NCBI GenBank assembly: GCA_023254175.1
Contig: JALQYJ010000020.1
Location: 1-64,000 of the forward strand
From: Runella sp.
GTDB taxonomy: Bacteria; Bacteroidota; Bacteroidia; Cytophagales; Spirosomataceae
Length of the DNA: 64,000 nucleotides
Direction: 5' to 3'
Below, one piece after another: positions 30,782 to 46,088 of this stretch. The notes under the pieces were generated by a model. The model made no database searches, was not told where the DNA came from, and saw only the letters and a program-made list of their open reading frames with translations. A program made the translations under genes and the position numbers. Every line of letters starts with the position of its first letter. The stretch's first letter is position 1.

Positions 30782-31654
30782 ATGCACGTTACGGGTTTTA
30801 CCTTTATTCGCAATGCCGTTAAGTTCGACTTCCCAATTGTGGAAGCCATCACCTCTATCCTACCCATTTGTGATGAGTTTGTGGTGGCTGTAGGAAAAAG
30901 CGAAGATGAAACGCTGGAACTCGTGCGGCAGATTGACCCCCAGAAAATCCGTATCATCGAAACGGTATGGGACGAATCGCTGAAAGACGGGGGCGTGGTG
31001 TATGCCAAAGAAACGGACAAAGCATTTGAAGCCATTTCGGCTCAAAGCGATTGGGCATTTTATATTCAAGGCGATGAGGTGGTACATGAAAACGATTTGC
31101 CCAAAATCAAAGCCGCTATGGAACATTGGAAAGACGACAAAAATGTGGACGGGCTGTTGTTTCACTACACCCATTTTTACGGCTCGTACGACTACATCGG
31201 CGATTCTCCCACGTGGTACCGCCACGAAATCAGGGTAGTGCGGAACAACAAACGCATTTATTCGTACCGCGATGCCCAAGGGTTTCGGAAAAATAACAAC
31301 GAAAAGCTACGGGTGAAACTAATAGATGCTCGTATTTATCACTACGGTTGGGTCAAAGACCCGCGCGTGATGCAAGAAAAATACGTACATATTCACCAAT
31401 ACTGGCACGGAGGAGACGTAGAAAGTCACGTAAATGTATCGGCTGAAGGGTTTGACTACTCCCAAATTGACTCGTTGGCCAAGTTTACGGGAAGCCATCC
31501 CCGCGTGATGCTGCACCGTATTAAGCGCCAAAATTGGCAGTTTAGCCACGATATTTCGCATAAAAACCTCCGTTTTAAGTACCGCCTCAAAATGTGGGTA
31601 GCACGCCTGACGGGTTGGTACATTGGCGAATACAAAAATTACAAGTTGCTCTAA
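30782..31654 (+). CDS. Glycosyltransferase family 2-like protein
   Basis: 290 aa; GFTFIRNAVKFDFPIVEAITSILPICDEFVVAVGKSEDETLELV, WAFYIQGDEVVHE. Confidence 0.85.
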   Translation: MHVTGFTFIRNAVKFDFPIVEAITSILPICDEFVVAVGKSEDETLELVRQIDPQKIRIIETVWDESLKDGGVVYAKETDKAFEAISAQSDWAFYIQGDEVVHENDLPKIKAAMEHWKDDKNVDGLLFHYTHFYGSYDYIGDSPTWYRHEIRVVRNNKRIYSYRDAQGFRKNNNEKLRVKLIDARIYHYGWVKDPRVMQEKYVHIHQYWHGGDVESHVNVSAEGFDYSQIDSLAKFTGSHPRVMLHRIKRQNWQFSHDISHKNLRFKYRLKMWVARLTGWYIGEYKNYKLL

Positions 31655-31702
31655 AAAGAAACCCATCCGACATTCTCCCCTCCTAAACTCGACACTTAAA
31701 AA

Positions 31703-32119
31703 ATGGTTGAATACGCCGATGCCGACGATTTTTTGGCCAACCAAACCCCCGAAATTCGGCAGTTGTTGTCGTACGTTCGGCAGTTGGTGATGGTGGCGCA
31801 CCCCAAAATGAGAGAGCGGTTTATGTACAACAATACGCTCTTTTTTATGTGCCTAGATTACGTTTGTTACTTTGGCAAAATTCAAAAAACCAAAGGTGTC
31901 GAGATTGCGTTTGTGAAAGGGTTTTTGCTCAAAGACGAAGCGGGAGTATTGGAATCGAAAGGCCGAAAAATCATTCGTGGCATGACGTTTCAGAACTTGA
32001 AAGACTTTCAGGCGCGGGAGGAAGCATTCTTGGAAGTGTTGCAAGAAGCCATTTTATTGAACGAAACCCAGCCCCAAAAAACCTTCGCAAAAATTATGTT
32101 TGAGCGTCGCAAAAAATAA
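31703..32119 (+). CDS. DUF1801-like protein
   Basis: 138 aa; SYVRQLVMVAHPKMRERFMYNNTLFFMCLDYVCYFGKIQ. Confidence 0.65.
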   Translation: MVEYADADDFLANQTPEIRQLLSYVRQLVMVAHPKMRERFMYNNTLFFMCLDYVCYFGKIQKTKGVEIAFVKGFLLKDEAGVLESKGRKIIRGMTFQNLKDFQAREEAFLEVLQEAILLNETQPQKTFAKIMFERRKK

Positions 32120-32154
32120 GGGCTGCCCAAAAGCCTTTGCTTTCAGACAGCCCT
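32119..32154. terminator. Hairpin between convergent genes (possible bidirectional terminator)
   Basis: AGGGCTG ... CAGCCCT between the 32119 stop and the 32175 stop. Confidence 0.5.
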
Positions 32155-32174
32155 AAAAGAGAAGGACTCCGTTG

Positions 32175-34979
32175 TTATTTTTTCTCAGGAAGCAACACTG
32201 CTTTGATAAAGTTGGCATCGTTGAGGTACTTGTTAGCAGTTGCTTTAGTACTCTCTACGGTTACTTTATTCAATTGTTTTTCCCAACCCAAAATATCCGC
32301 AGGGTTTTCGCCAATGCTGTACGCTCCAATCAATTGGTTTTGCCAAAATCCATTTTCTTTCATCTGAACTTCCATTGAGCGGCGGGTTTCGGCTTTAAAC
32401 TTGTCAATATCGACTTGGGTTGCGCCGTTTTTCTTGATTTCGTCCAAAACAGCCAACGTCTTAGTCGCCAATTCTTCTACCCGCTCAGGGCCTGTGCCGT
32501 ACCCGATACGAACTGTGTAGCGAGGAGCAGGAGTTTTGCTGTAAGAAGCGCGTGCACCAATACCATACACACCACTTTCTTTCTCACGAATAACTTCGAT
32601 AAGCTTGATGTTCAGGATTTCTTCGAGGGCGTCGAGTTGCCAGTTGTTATCGTCGTTGTAAACGTAATCGCCGCTGAAAATCAACGAAGCTTGGCTTTTT
32701 TGCTCAATTCCTTTATAGACTTTCTTGTCAAGACGTCCCGACGGAGTGCGGATGCCTAAGTCGCGGAAGCTTTCTTTTTTGTTTTGAGACGGAAGCGCGC
32801 CTAAGTATTTCTCCAACAACGGCTTTATTTCGTCTACTTTGAAACTTCCTGTGAAGAAGAACGTAAAGTCAGAGGCATCGGCAAAGCGCTCTTTGTAGAT
32901 TTGGTACGCGCGGTCGGCGTTAATCATGTCCCAACGCTCTACCGAAATAGGCTGACGGCGGAAGTTGTTGTTCCCCAAAATACGGCTCAACGAATCTTGG
33001 AACACCACTTCGGGAGCAGGGGAAGCATTGCGGTTTTGGATGGCAGAGCGCTGCGACGTCAAGAAACCTTTGATGATATCGTCGTCTTTGCGAGGTTTGG
33101 TAAAGTATCCATACACCAACTGCAAAGCCGTTTCGAGGTCTTTAGGGCTACAGTTTCCGCTAAATCCTTCTTCGTTTTCACCCACAAATGGGCTAACGTT
33201 GGCAACTTTACCCGTAAGGTATTTTTTCAACGCAGGCGTATTGAACTCGCCAATCCCACTTTCTTCTACCACTGCATCGGCCATACCTGCACTCATATAG
33301 TCTTTGTCCTCGTAGAGTGACGTACCCCCTTGGCTACGAGCGCCAATCAAAATTTCGTCGTTTTTGAAATCAGTAGGCTTCAAAACTACTTTTACGCCGT
33401 TGCTCAAGGTCAATTCCGTCACGCCGATTTCTGGTACTTGTTTCGTCGAAACCGTGCGACCAGCAGCAGGAAGTCTCTCGATAAGTGGTTTGTTAACTAC
33501 TTTGTCTACGTAGGCAGTTACATCTTTACCTGCGCCGTTAATCCATTCCAAAATAGTAGCTTCGGTCGGCAATTTTGCTTTGTCTTTTTCAGACGCAAGC
33601 ACCAATACTGTGCGGTTGTCAGGAATCAAGTACTTGTTGGCAAGAGCATTGATTTCGTTTATAGTGATACCGTCGAGCTGTCCTTGTACAAACTCAAATT
33701 GAAACTCGATGCCAGGAATGGGAGAATCTTCAAGGAAGTTACCCATATATTCGTTGACATAAGAGGCCGATTTGGTTTTGTCTCTTTCTTTGAAACGTTT
33801 TTCGGTAGCAGTCAATAATTGTTTTTTTGAACGTTCCAACTCTGTATCTGTAAAGCCGAATTTCTTCACGCGGGCACCTTCGTCCAGTACCGCCTTAACG
33901 GCGCGTTCTAGGTTGCCATCTTTTGCTACGGCGATGTTGATAAACGAATCATAGTCGCCAATGAAGCCACCATAACCCGCACCCCCAAACAAGAAAGGAG
34001 GGTTGGCTTGCTGCGTTTGCTCTTGCAAACGAGCTTGAAGCATTTGGTTAAACAAGTTACGCTTGATGCTTTCGCGCGAGTCACCCAGGGTTTTTTCTTC
34101 CGCTTTTGGCAGCTTCGTAATTATCTGCGCCATCATGTACGGTTGCTCGGGGTCGGTTACGATGGCTACGCGGGTTCCTTTAAAATCGGCTACAGGAAAT
34201 TTGCCCAACGGACGAGGTTTAGTAGCCTTTGGAATTGTGCCAAAGCGCTCTTTAATCATTTTTTCTACCTGGTCGATGTCAAAATCCCCTACAGCAGCAA
34301 TCGCTTGCAAGTCGGGGCGATACCACGTTTTGTAGAAATTACGGATGGTCTCGTGGCTGAAGTTTTTCAAAATATCTTCGGTACCAATCACGTTGCGTTT
34401 ACCGTATTTTGAATCACCCACCAGAATAGGAAGCCACTTGTCGCGCATCCGTTGTTGTGCGCCTTTTCCACCACGGAGTTCTTCCAAAATGACGCCGCGT
34501 TCTTTGTCGATTTCGGCACCTTCAAAGGTGATGTTATGCGCCCAGTCTTCCAAAACGACGAATGCTTTGTTAAAAATATCAGCTGAGTCAGTGGGAACTG
34601 GTAATTGATAAACCGTTTGGTCTTGCCCTGTGAAGGCGTTGAGGTCATCCCCAAACTTCACCCCTGCGCGTTGGAGGTAGCTCACTAGCTCATTTTTGGG
34701 GAAGTTTTTGGTGCCGTTAAACGCCATGTGCTCCGTGAAGTGGGCGAGTCCGTTTTCTTTGTCTTCTTCCTGAATCGCCCCTACTTTGTTAATAAGGTAC
34801 AATTCCGCGCGTTTTTTGGGTTCTTCGTTTTTACGGATGTAATAAGTCATACCGTTGGGAAGTTTGCCGTAGCGAACTTTGGGATCCATCGGAATGGGTT
34901 TCTTGAGGTCGGTTTGGGCATTGGCTGCGGTTGCCCAGCCGAAAGCTACAGTAAGAAAGAGTAGTTTGGCTTGTTTCAT
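32175..34979 (-). CDS. M16 family (pitrilysin-type) zinc metallopeptidase, secreted
   Basis: Start placed at MKQAKLLFLTVAFGWATAANAQ; HFTEHMAFNGTKNFPKNELVSYLQ (HxxEH), second inactive-type domain. Confidence 0.95.
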   Translation of the reverse strand: MKQAKLLFLTVAFGWATAANAQTDLKKPIPMDPKVRYGKLPNGMTYYIRKNEEPKKRAELYLINKVGAIQEEDKENGLAHFTEHMAFNGTKNFPKNELVSYLQRAGVKFGDDLNAFTGQDQTVYQLPVPTDSADIFNKAFVVLEDWAHNITFEGAEIDKERGVILEELRGGKGAQQRMRDKWLPILVGDSKYGKRNVIGTEDILKNFSHETIRNFYKTWYRPDLQAIAAVGDFDIDQVEKMIKERFGTIPKATKPRPLGKFPVADFKGTRVAIVTDPEQPYMMAQIITKLPKAEEKTLGDSRESIKRNLFNQMLQARLQEQTQQANPPFLFGGAGYGGFIGDYDSFINIAVAKDGNLERAVKAVLDEGARVKKFGFTDTELERSKKQLLTATEKRFKERDKTKSASYVNEYMGNFLEDSPIPGIEFQFEFVQGQLDGITINEINALANKYLIPDNRTVLVLASEKDKAKLPTEATILEWINGAGKDVTAYVDKVVNKPLIERLPAAGRTVSTKQVPEIGVTELTLSNGVKVVLKPTDFKNDEILIGARSQGGTSLYEDKDYMSAGMADAVVEESGIGEFNTPALKKYLTGKVANVSPFVGENEEGFSGNCSPKDLETALQLVYGYFTKPRKDDDIIKGFLTSQRSAIQNRNASPAPEVVFQDSLSRILGNNNFRRQPISVERWDMINADRAYQIYKERFADASDFTFFFTGSFKVDEIKPLLEKYLGALPSQNKKESFRDLGIRTPSGRLDKKVYKGIEQKSQASLIFSGDYVYNDDNNWQLDALEEILNIKLIEVIREKESGVYGIGARASYSKTPAPRYTVRIGYGTGPERVEELATKTLAVLDEIKKNGATQVDIDKFKAETRRSMEVQMKENGFWQNQLIGAYSIGENPADILGWEKQLNKVTVESTKATANKYLNDANFIKAVLLPEKK

Positions 34980-35200
34980 AGATGTTTGAAGTCTATTTGA
35001 GAGATTGATTTGGAGGTAAAACAACTTATTTACGGAAGTGTTCATAAATTATTGTGATAAACGGTCTGAAACGAGGTTTAGCTAATCAAAAACCTTGCAG
35101 GTTTTTTTATCTGTAAGGTTTGTAATAATGATTGTATTACTTTTGAGTATTTTATTAGAACGATTGTGTTCGTTATTTTTTAAAAAGAAATATTCCTAAA

Positions 35201-35815
35201 ATGTTATTTGACGATAGTTATAAAACCATTGAGGCTTCCTCGGAAGGCTTTTTTCGTGATCGAGGTAGTAAATTTTTGGCCTACGCATACCCCATTAAGA
35301 CCGAAGAAGACGCCAAAGTTTACTTAAACGAACTGTATGAACTGCATCCCAAGGCAGTACATCATTGCTACGCCTACCGATTGGGGCTAGACCGTACCCA
35401 ATTCCGCGCCAACGACGACGGTGAGCCTTCGGGGTCGGCGGGAAAACCGATTTTGAACACCATTTATGCCCACGACCTCACCAATGTATTGGTCGTAGTG
35501 GTGCGGTATTTTGGGGGAACCTTGCTGGGCGTCCCAGGCCTTATCAATGCCTACAAAGTCGCCACCGACGAAGCCCTCAAGGTAGCAAAAGTGGTGACAT
35601 TGCACCTGCGTGATGTTTATACCTTGATATATCCTTATGAACAAATGAACGATGTTATGAAAGTCATCAAGGCGTTTGACCTAGTGCCACAACGGCAGCA
35701 ATTTGACAACGAATGTAGCCTACAACTCGAAATCCGAAAAACGATGCTGAACCAGGTGCTTGGCAAACTAGAAAAAATCGACTCGTTACGATTAGAGTTT
35801 GAAGGAACTATTTAG
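35201..35815 (+). CDS. YigZ/IMPACT family protein
   Basis: 204 aa; DRGSKFLAYAYPI, HHCYAYRLG, DDGEPSGSAGKPILNTI, VVVRYFGGTLLGVPGLI. Confidence 0.95.
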   Translation: MLFDDSYKTIEASSEGFFRDRGSKFLAYAYPIKTEEDAKVYLNELYELHPKAVHHCYAYRLGLDRTQFRANDDGEPSGSAGKPILNTIYAHDLTNVLVVVVRYFGGTLLGVPGLINAYKVATDEALKVAKVVTLHLRDVYTLIYPYEQMNDVMKVIKAFDLVPQRQQFDNECSLQLEIRKTMLNQVLGKLEKIDSLRLEFEGTI

Positions 35816-36070
35816 GAATTTAGTTTTTTGACAGTAATGGCTTACAAAATAGTTTATCCACCAAAATTTTTTTGAAAAAATTTAGTTTACCCATATATTT
35901 AAGAAACAATTTTTTAGCTTTACTTTGATAAAGCTTTGTTGTGTGTTTGAATAAAATTTAATTGACTTAGAGTCCAAAAACAAAAATTTTATTTGATTTA
36001 TTAGAAAATTTTAGTCAATTTACTTAATTATTTAATTGTAAATTTATTGTTTGTTAATGTAGTTTTTTAT

Positions 36071-36151
36071 TCATTCAAAAAATCGGACGCTAATTATCAA
36101 ATTGTAGGGGCTGGTGATGGCGAAGAAGGTTTAGAAAAAGCCATTAAATAA
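36071..36151 (+). pseudogene. Remnant of a response-regulator receiver domain
   Basis: SFKKSDANYQIVGAGDGEEGLEKAIK* with no intact flanking ORF. Confidence 0.5.
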
Positions 36152-36396
36152 CGGTTTGTGAACTATTTATCCAAAACAGTTGACGACAAATACTACTTGC
36201 ATCTGGTAGGTTGTATTAACTTTATTTCCCAGTAAGCGTCCTTTGTTTATAGTTAACTTTATAATTTCTACCCATGAGTTCATTACGAGCATCGCATTTC
36301 GCGATACAATTATAATAGATTGCTTCAGATTACTGGTGAGATTTTTTCACGGCCATTTTGAACTACTTCGGCGCAAAGCTATGAGTGGGTAGAGGT

Positions 36397-36463
36397 AAAA
36401 AAAACCTACCAAATGAATTTTCTCTTTATTGCTATTAGAGGCCTCACTTTTGGTAGGTTTTTG
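36397..36463 (-). terminator. Terminator-like hairpin at the end of the GH10 operon
   Basis: AAAAACCTACCAAA ... TTTTGGTAGGTTTTT flanking a loop of about 34 nt, immediately after the xylanase stop. Confidence 0.6.
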
Positions 36464-36464
36464 C

Positions 36465-37565
36465 TTATTTCTTTAATCCGATAACCGAATAAAAAGCGGG
36501 TTTAGGTTGGTTGTTGCGGTCAAAGAGCAGCGGGTAATTTGTGCGCCCGCGCACAGGCCAGCCATTTAGCCAGCTGTTACCGTCGTTGACTCCCCAGAAC
36601 GTAACACGGGTTACTTTATCTTTGTGCTTTAGGAATAGCTTAAAAAGCGCCTCATAATCGGCAGCTAATTGTTTTTGCACATCGTCGGGTAAACCTGCTG
36701 TGTAAGGGTTTAGGCTTGGATTAACGCCCATACGCTGGTTAACATCGGCCCCCTGAAAATTACGGGGCAGCACTTCAATGTCAAGTTCAGTAAACATCAC
36801 TTTCAGACCTAGCGCAGCGTATTGCAAAATACTTTCTTCAATCTCTTTAAACGGTATTTTTCCCACATGCCAGTGTCCCTGAATACCGACGCCATCAATG
36901 CGCGCGCCCGAAGCTTGTACTTTTTTGATGAGATTGATACAGCCCGCGCGTTTGGCAGGTTGTTCGTTGTTGTAATCGTTGTAGTACAATTCCACATTTG
37001 GCGCGGCCTGTTGCGTGAGGCGGAAAGCTTCGGCAATGTAGCCTTCACCCAGATAATCTAGGAAAACAGTTTTGCGTAGCGTACCATCTTCGTTTAGGGC
37101 TTCGTTGACCACATCCCACGAAAAGATATTGTCCTTATATCGGCCTGCCACGGTTTTAATGTGGTCGTTAAAAAACGTTTGAATGGAGTCCTTGTTGTGA
37201 ATACCACGAATAAACGACGGCAACTGACTGTGCCAAATCAGGGTATGCCCGTTGATTTTGATGTTGTGTTTTTTGCCAAAGTCTACCAATTTGTCAGGAA
37301 CCACAAAATCGTAGGTGTCCCATTTTGGATGAATCAGGGCCGATTTCATCACGTTTTCGGGTGTCGCCATATTAAACTGCCTCACAATGAATTGAGTCAT
37401 TGCTGGGTCACGTTCTTCTATCTGGCTGTTGTTTAAAGCTGTTCCGATCCCGAAATCGTTTTTGAAGGTGTCTTTTAACGACGGAATGGATTGGGCAAAA
37501 CCAGTGGTTACTCCCGTCATCAGTAGGGTAGTACCGACAGCTCTGAAAGTTTTATATAAACTCAT
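36465..37565 (-). CDS. GH10 endo-1,4-beta-xylanase, secreted
   Basis: 366 aa; INGHTLIWHSQLPSF, FSWDVVNEALNEDG, VMFTELDIEVLP, VTFWGVNDGNSWL. Confidence 0.96.
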   Translation of the reverse strand: MSLYKTFRAVGTTLLMTGVTTGFAQSIPSLKDTFKNDFGIGTALNNSQIEERDPAMTQFIVRQFNMATPENVMKSALIHPKWDTYDFVVPDKLVDFGKKHNIKINGHTLIWHSQLPSFIRGIHNKDSIQTFFNDHIKTVAGRYKDNIFSWDVVNEALNEDGTLRKTVFLDYLGEGYIAEAFRLTQQAAPNVELYYNDYNNEQPAKRAGCINLIKKVQASGARIDGVGIQGHWHVGKIPFKEIEESILQYAALGLKVMFTELDIEVLPRNFQGADVNQRMGVNPSLNPYTAGLPDDVQKQLAADYEALFKLFLKHKDKVTRVTFWGVNDGNSWLNGWPVRGRTNYPLLFDRNNQPKPAFYSVIGLKK

Positions 37566-37637
37566 TGACGTATTGGGTTAAGGAGAAAAAGTTCAGTTTA
37601 CCAAACTAGATAAGGTTGGATAAACGGAACAAATCAT

Positions 37638-37973
37638 TTACTGTTTAGCAAGTTTCATTTCGCCGCGTTCGCTTTTTACAACCAGTTCTTTTTCCGAAAC
37701 CAGTTCGCCTGTATAGCTCATTTTACGGTCGTTGAATGAGATGGAATAAGAGATTTTTTTACCTTCAACTTTACCTTCTTCAATCGTGGCTTCGCCAAAT
37801 TGCGTTTTCCACGTACCAGTCAATTTACCACCTTCTACTTTAAAGGTATAATTGACCTCAAACGTGCCGTTAGGCGTTTCGCGGCTGCCTTTCCAGTTGC
37901 CATCAATAGGGTTTTGCGCAAATGCGACCAGACTGACAACGGATAAAATCAGAGAGAGGAATAAGGTTTTCAT
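37638..37973 (-). CDS. Small secreted hypothetical protein (beta-rich, DUF-type)
   Basis: 111 aa; signal peptide AFAQ; NPIDGNWKGSRETPNGTFEVNYTFKVEGGKLTGTW. Confidence 0.75.
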   Translation of the reverse strand: MKTLFLSLILSVVSLVAFAQNPIDGNWKGSRETPNGTFEVNYTFKVEGGKLTGTWKTQFGEATIEEGKVEGKKISYSISFNDRKMSYTGELVSEKELVVKSERGEMKLAKQ

Positions 37974-38025
37974 TGTACTGATTGGGTGTTTTGGTTAGAA
38001 AATTGATTGAATTTCAGGAAACGAT

Positions 38026-38100
38026 TTTTAACCACGGAGTAGCACAGAGTCGTGAGCACTGAGTTTAACGGCGTATTCTTCGTGCAACTCCGTGGTTAAA
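38026..38100. repeat. Dispersed-repeat-like element with 14-bp terminal inverted repeat (TTTAACCACGGAGT ... ACTCCGTGGTTAAA)
   Basis: TTTAACCACGGAGTAGCACAGAGTCGTGAGCACTGAG...GTGCAACTCCGTGGTTAAA between two secreted CDSs. Confidence 0.65.
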
Positions 38101-38105
38101 CTACA

Positions 38106-43419
<5,314 letters not shown>

Positions 43420-43454
43420 TGGTTTACTGATTGGTTAAGGGTGTATTGGGGTAC

Positions 43455-43700
43455 TATTTAAAAAGCTTAGGCGCAATGACACTCAGATAGTGTTTTACAT
43501 TCATCCACTTGGTCGGTGTTGTTCAGGCCAAAGTACAGCGTGGTGCCTCCTCCGCCCGAAAAACCTGCGATGGCGCGGTTGTTTTTGTCGTTGAGGGTGC
43601 GGTAATTTCTTTCAATAAACGGCCTTGAGGCAGGCTGTCCCACGGCAATACTCGTGATGAGGATGGCAAACAAAAGCAAGTAAATCGGTTGGGTTTTCAT
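43455..43700 (-). pseudogene. Internally deleted, frameshifted esterase paralogue
   Basis: Signal peptide fused to FIERNYRTLNDKNNRAIAGFSGGGGTTLYFGLNNTD; alternate frame then reads KWMNVKHYLSVIAPKLFK*, matching the C-terminus of the upstream paralogue. Confidence 0.88.
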
Positions 43701-43724
43701 CGGTTAAAGGTTGGTTATTGGGTT

Positions 43725-46088
43725 CTATTTCGCCCATTCTTTACCTTCGGGCGTTCGTCTCCATTCAAAATATTTATCGAGTACTTTCATGGCATCTTCG
43801 CTCGGAACAGGCCCCATAAACGCCTTTTGCTGGAAATACATAACCGCAGGTTTTTTGGCAGAAAATGCCTCCCATTGCGGCACATTTCTACCATTTGGAT
43901 TGCCGTTTTTGGCAAAATTTGTCCAGTAGGTCATGATAGTTTCCGACATCTCTCCGTCCGTTGGCGTACGGTTCTGGTCGGCGGGATTGAGGTTCCCAAA
44001 TACAAAAGCCACGTCCTGTGCGTGGGGCGATCCGTACCCAAACTTAGCCGAGCCTGCGGGATGTTGGGGGTGTTGGTCAAAGTAATAGTAATAAACCTTA
44101 TTTTTGGATGTTTGGGACTGGAGGTTAGCCCATGCCCACGTTTGCCAGCCAAAAGCCGCATCACGGGTCAAATCCCGTGCCGTTTTGGGAACGCTGTTGT
44201 CGTCAATGGGGTAGGCTTTTATTAGTTTTTCGGCAAACGGCCCGTAGCGTTTGGTGGTGCTTTCGATGTAGTCTTTCGGCGTTTTGGGCGGCATAAAGCT
44301 TGCGCCTTCGTCGGAGTTGTAGCCAATCAACACAGGCGTATGGTTAAACTTGCCCGTTTGGTATAAAACATGTTGGTCGTCGGGAACAACGTAGCCATCG
44401 ACGATAGGCCAGCCTCCGGGGTTGCCAAAACCTGATGGGAGCTTGTCGGCGGGCAAGGCACGAAGTTCGGCCAATGACGATGCACCTGCTTTCTGCATAA
44501 ACTCAACGCCCTGTTTTTCGGCCAACGCCAACAGTTTCATGTTTTCGCCTGGATAGGTGGTGAGTCGGTGGGGGCCAAACGAGCCGCCGCTTTGCGAAAT
44601 CGCTCCGTGAAAAAGCCCTTTAGCCAATGGCGATGCGCACAGCATACTCACCGCAATGCCTCCCGCAGATTCACCGAAAATGGTCACTTTAGCGGGGTTG
44701 CCACCAAAAGCTTTGATGTTTTTCTGCACCCATTGCAGGCCCGCAATCATATCGAGCAACCCATAGTTCCCTGACGTTTTTTGGGGCGTTTCGGCACTCA
44801 GTTCGGGATGCGCCAAAAAGCCCATTTGATTGACCCGATAGGCGATGCTGACGAGTACTACGCCCTTTTTGGCCAGTTTTTCGCCGCTCGTTACGGGTTC
44901 AGAGGTAGCGCCAAAGCTGAAACCGCCGCCATAAATCCAGACCATCACGGGTAGGTTTTCATTGGCGGTTTTGGCAGGCGACCAGATGTTTAAATATAAA
45001 CAATCTTCGCTCTTGCCCGAAGGCGGATTACCACCCTGATATGGGGCTGGGGCAAATTGGGTTGCTTGCTTTACGCCTTCCCACTTGGCGGCGGGTTGCG
45101 GTGCTTTCCAGCGGAGGGCTCCCACGGGTGGGGCGGCAAACGGAATGCCTTTATAAACCGACAAACCGTTTTCGGTACTTCCTTGGAGCAAACCCTCTTG
45201 TACTTTTACGGGAGCGGGCGGTGCAATGCTGCTTTCGTCGATGTCGATTTTTTTACCTTGTGAGGCCAACAGGACCGCCGCGTAGCGCTTGCCAAAAATG
45301 CGGATACCTTCGCTGCTGAAATGTAGTTTGTCAGGAACAGCGGGCAGCCCTTTTGACGAAACCACCATGGCGTTGGGAATCACCTGCGGCAAGGTGGCGA
45401 TAATGGGGTTCATGCTTGCACATTTGCCGCCCTGATCGGCATTGACCAGCTCACCCGCCAGCAACGGCAATGAGTTGGCGGGTAAGTTGAGGTCGGTCAG
45501 CAAATCGTCGTAGATTTTTTTGACCTTCATCGGCCAACCTTTATCGCCTGTGTTGGATTCGCCCTGATGCAGCAAAATGCCCTTGATAACCCCCGTTCTT
45601 TGCGCCAAACGCGCCATTTCGACCAATTTTTCGTACGGATTGCCGCCGTATTGGTTGGCCATATTAATCATCCACGGCCTTTCTTTGGCCGAGGTATCGA
45701 GGTACATTTTATAGTCTTTCTTATCAAAAATCTCAATTTTACTCCCTGCCACAGCCACGTGCACAAAACCAACTTTGATGTTTTGCGGCAGATTTGCCAC
45801 CAACGTCCGACCGAAATAATCGGCGGGCGAAAGGCGGGTATTGCAGCGGCAAAGCGGTGGTTTGGCCGTGTACCAGTTGCCTTTTGTGCGACCTAGTTCA
45901 GGACAATCCACGGCGGCCAGTAACCGAAGTCGGTTGTCAACGGTCGTATCCTGCGGCTCAATTTTGGCAGGCCCTTCCATGTTCGACTGCCCGATGCAGA
46001 GGTAGATGTGGAAGTTGGGGTCCTGAGCGTGGGCGCTGAAATTTAGCAGTAAACACGTAACCAAGAGGGTTAATAAACTCTTCATCAT
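43725..46088 (-). CDS. Two-domain acetylesterase: SASA/CE6-like N-terminal domain fused to type-B carboxylesterase
   Basis: 787 aa; LCIGQSNMEGPA, GILLHQGESNTGDKGWP; then KGIPFAAPPVGALRWKAPQP, SEDCLYLNIWSP, TIFGESAGGIAVSML. Confidence 0.92.
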   Translation of the reverse strand: MMKSLLTLLVTCLLLNFSAHAQDPNFHIYLCIGQSNMEGPAKIEPQDTTVDNRLRLLAAVDCPELGRTKGNWYTAKPPLCRCNTRLSPADYFGRTLVANLPQNIKVGFVHVAVAGSKIEIFDKKDYKMYLDTSAKERPWMINMANQYGGNPYEKLVEMARLAQRTGVIKGILLHQGESNTGDKGWPMKVKKIYDDLLTDLNLPANSLPLLAGELVNADQGGKCASMNPIIATLPQVIPNAMVVSSKGLPAVPDKLHFSSEGIRIFGKRYAAVLLASQGKKIDIDESSIAPPAPVKVQEGLLQGSTENGLSVYKGIPFAAPPVGALRWKAPQPAAKWEGVKQATQFAPAPYQGGNPPSGKSEDCLYLNIWSPAKTANENLPVMVWIYGGGFSFGATSEPVTSGEKLAKKGVVLVSIAYRVNQMGFLAHPELSAETPQKTSGNYGLLDMIAGLQWVQKNIKAFGGNPAKVTIFGESAGGIAVSMLCASPLAKGLFHGAISQSGGSFGPHRLTTYPGENMKLLALAEKQGVEFMQKAGASSLAELRALPADKLPSGFGNPGGWPIVDGYVVPDDQHVLYQTGKFNHTPVLIGYNSDEGASFMPPKTPKDYIESTTKRYGPFAEKLIKAYPIDDNSVPKTARDLTRDAAFGWQTWAWANLQSQTSKNKVYYYYFDQHPQHPAGSAKFGYGSPHAQDVAFVFGNLNPADQNRTPTDGEMSETIMTYWTNFAKNGNPNGRNVPQWEAFSAKKPAVMYFQQKAFMGPVPSEDAMKVLDKYFEWRRTPEGKEWAK

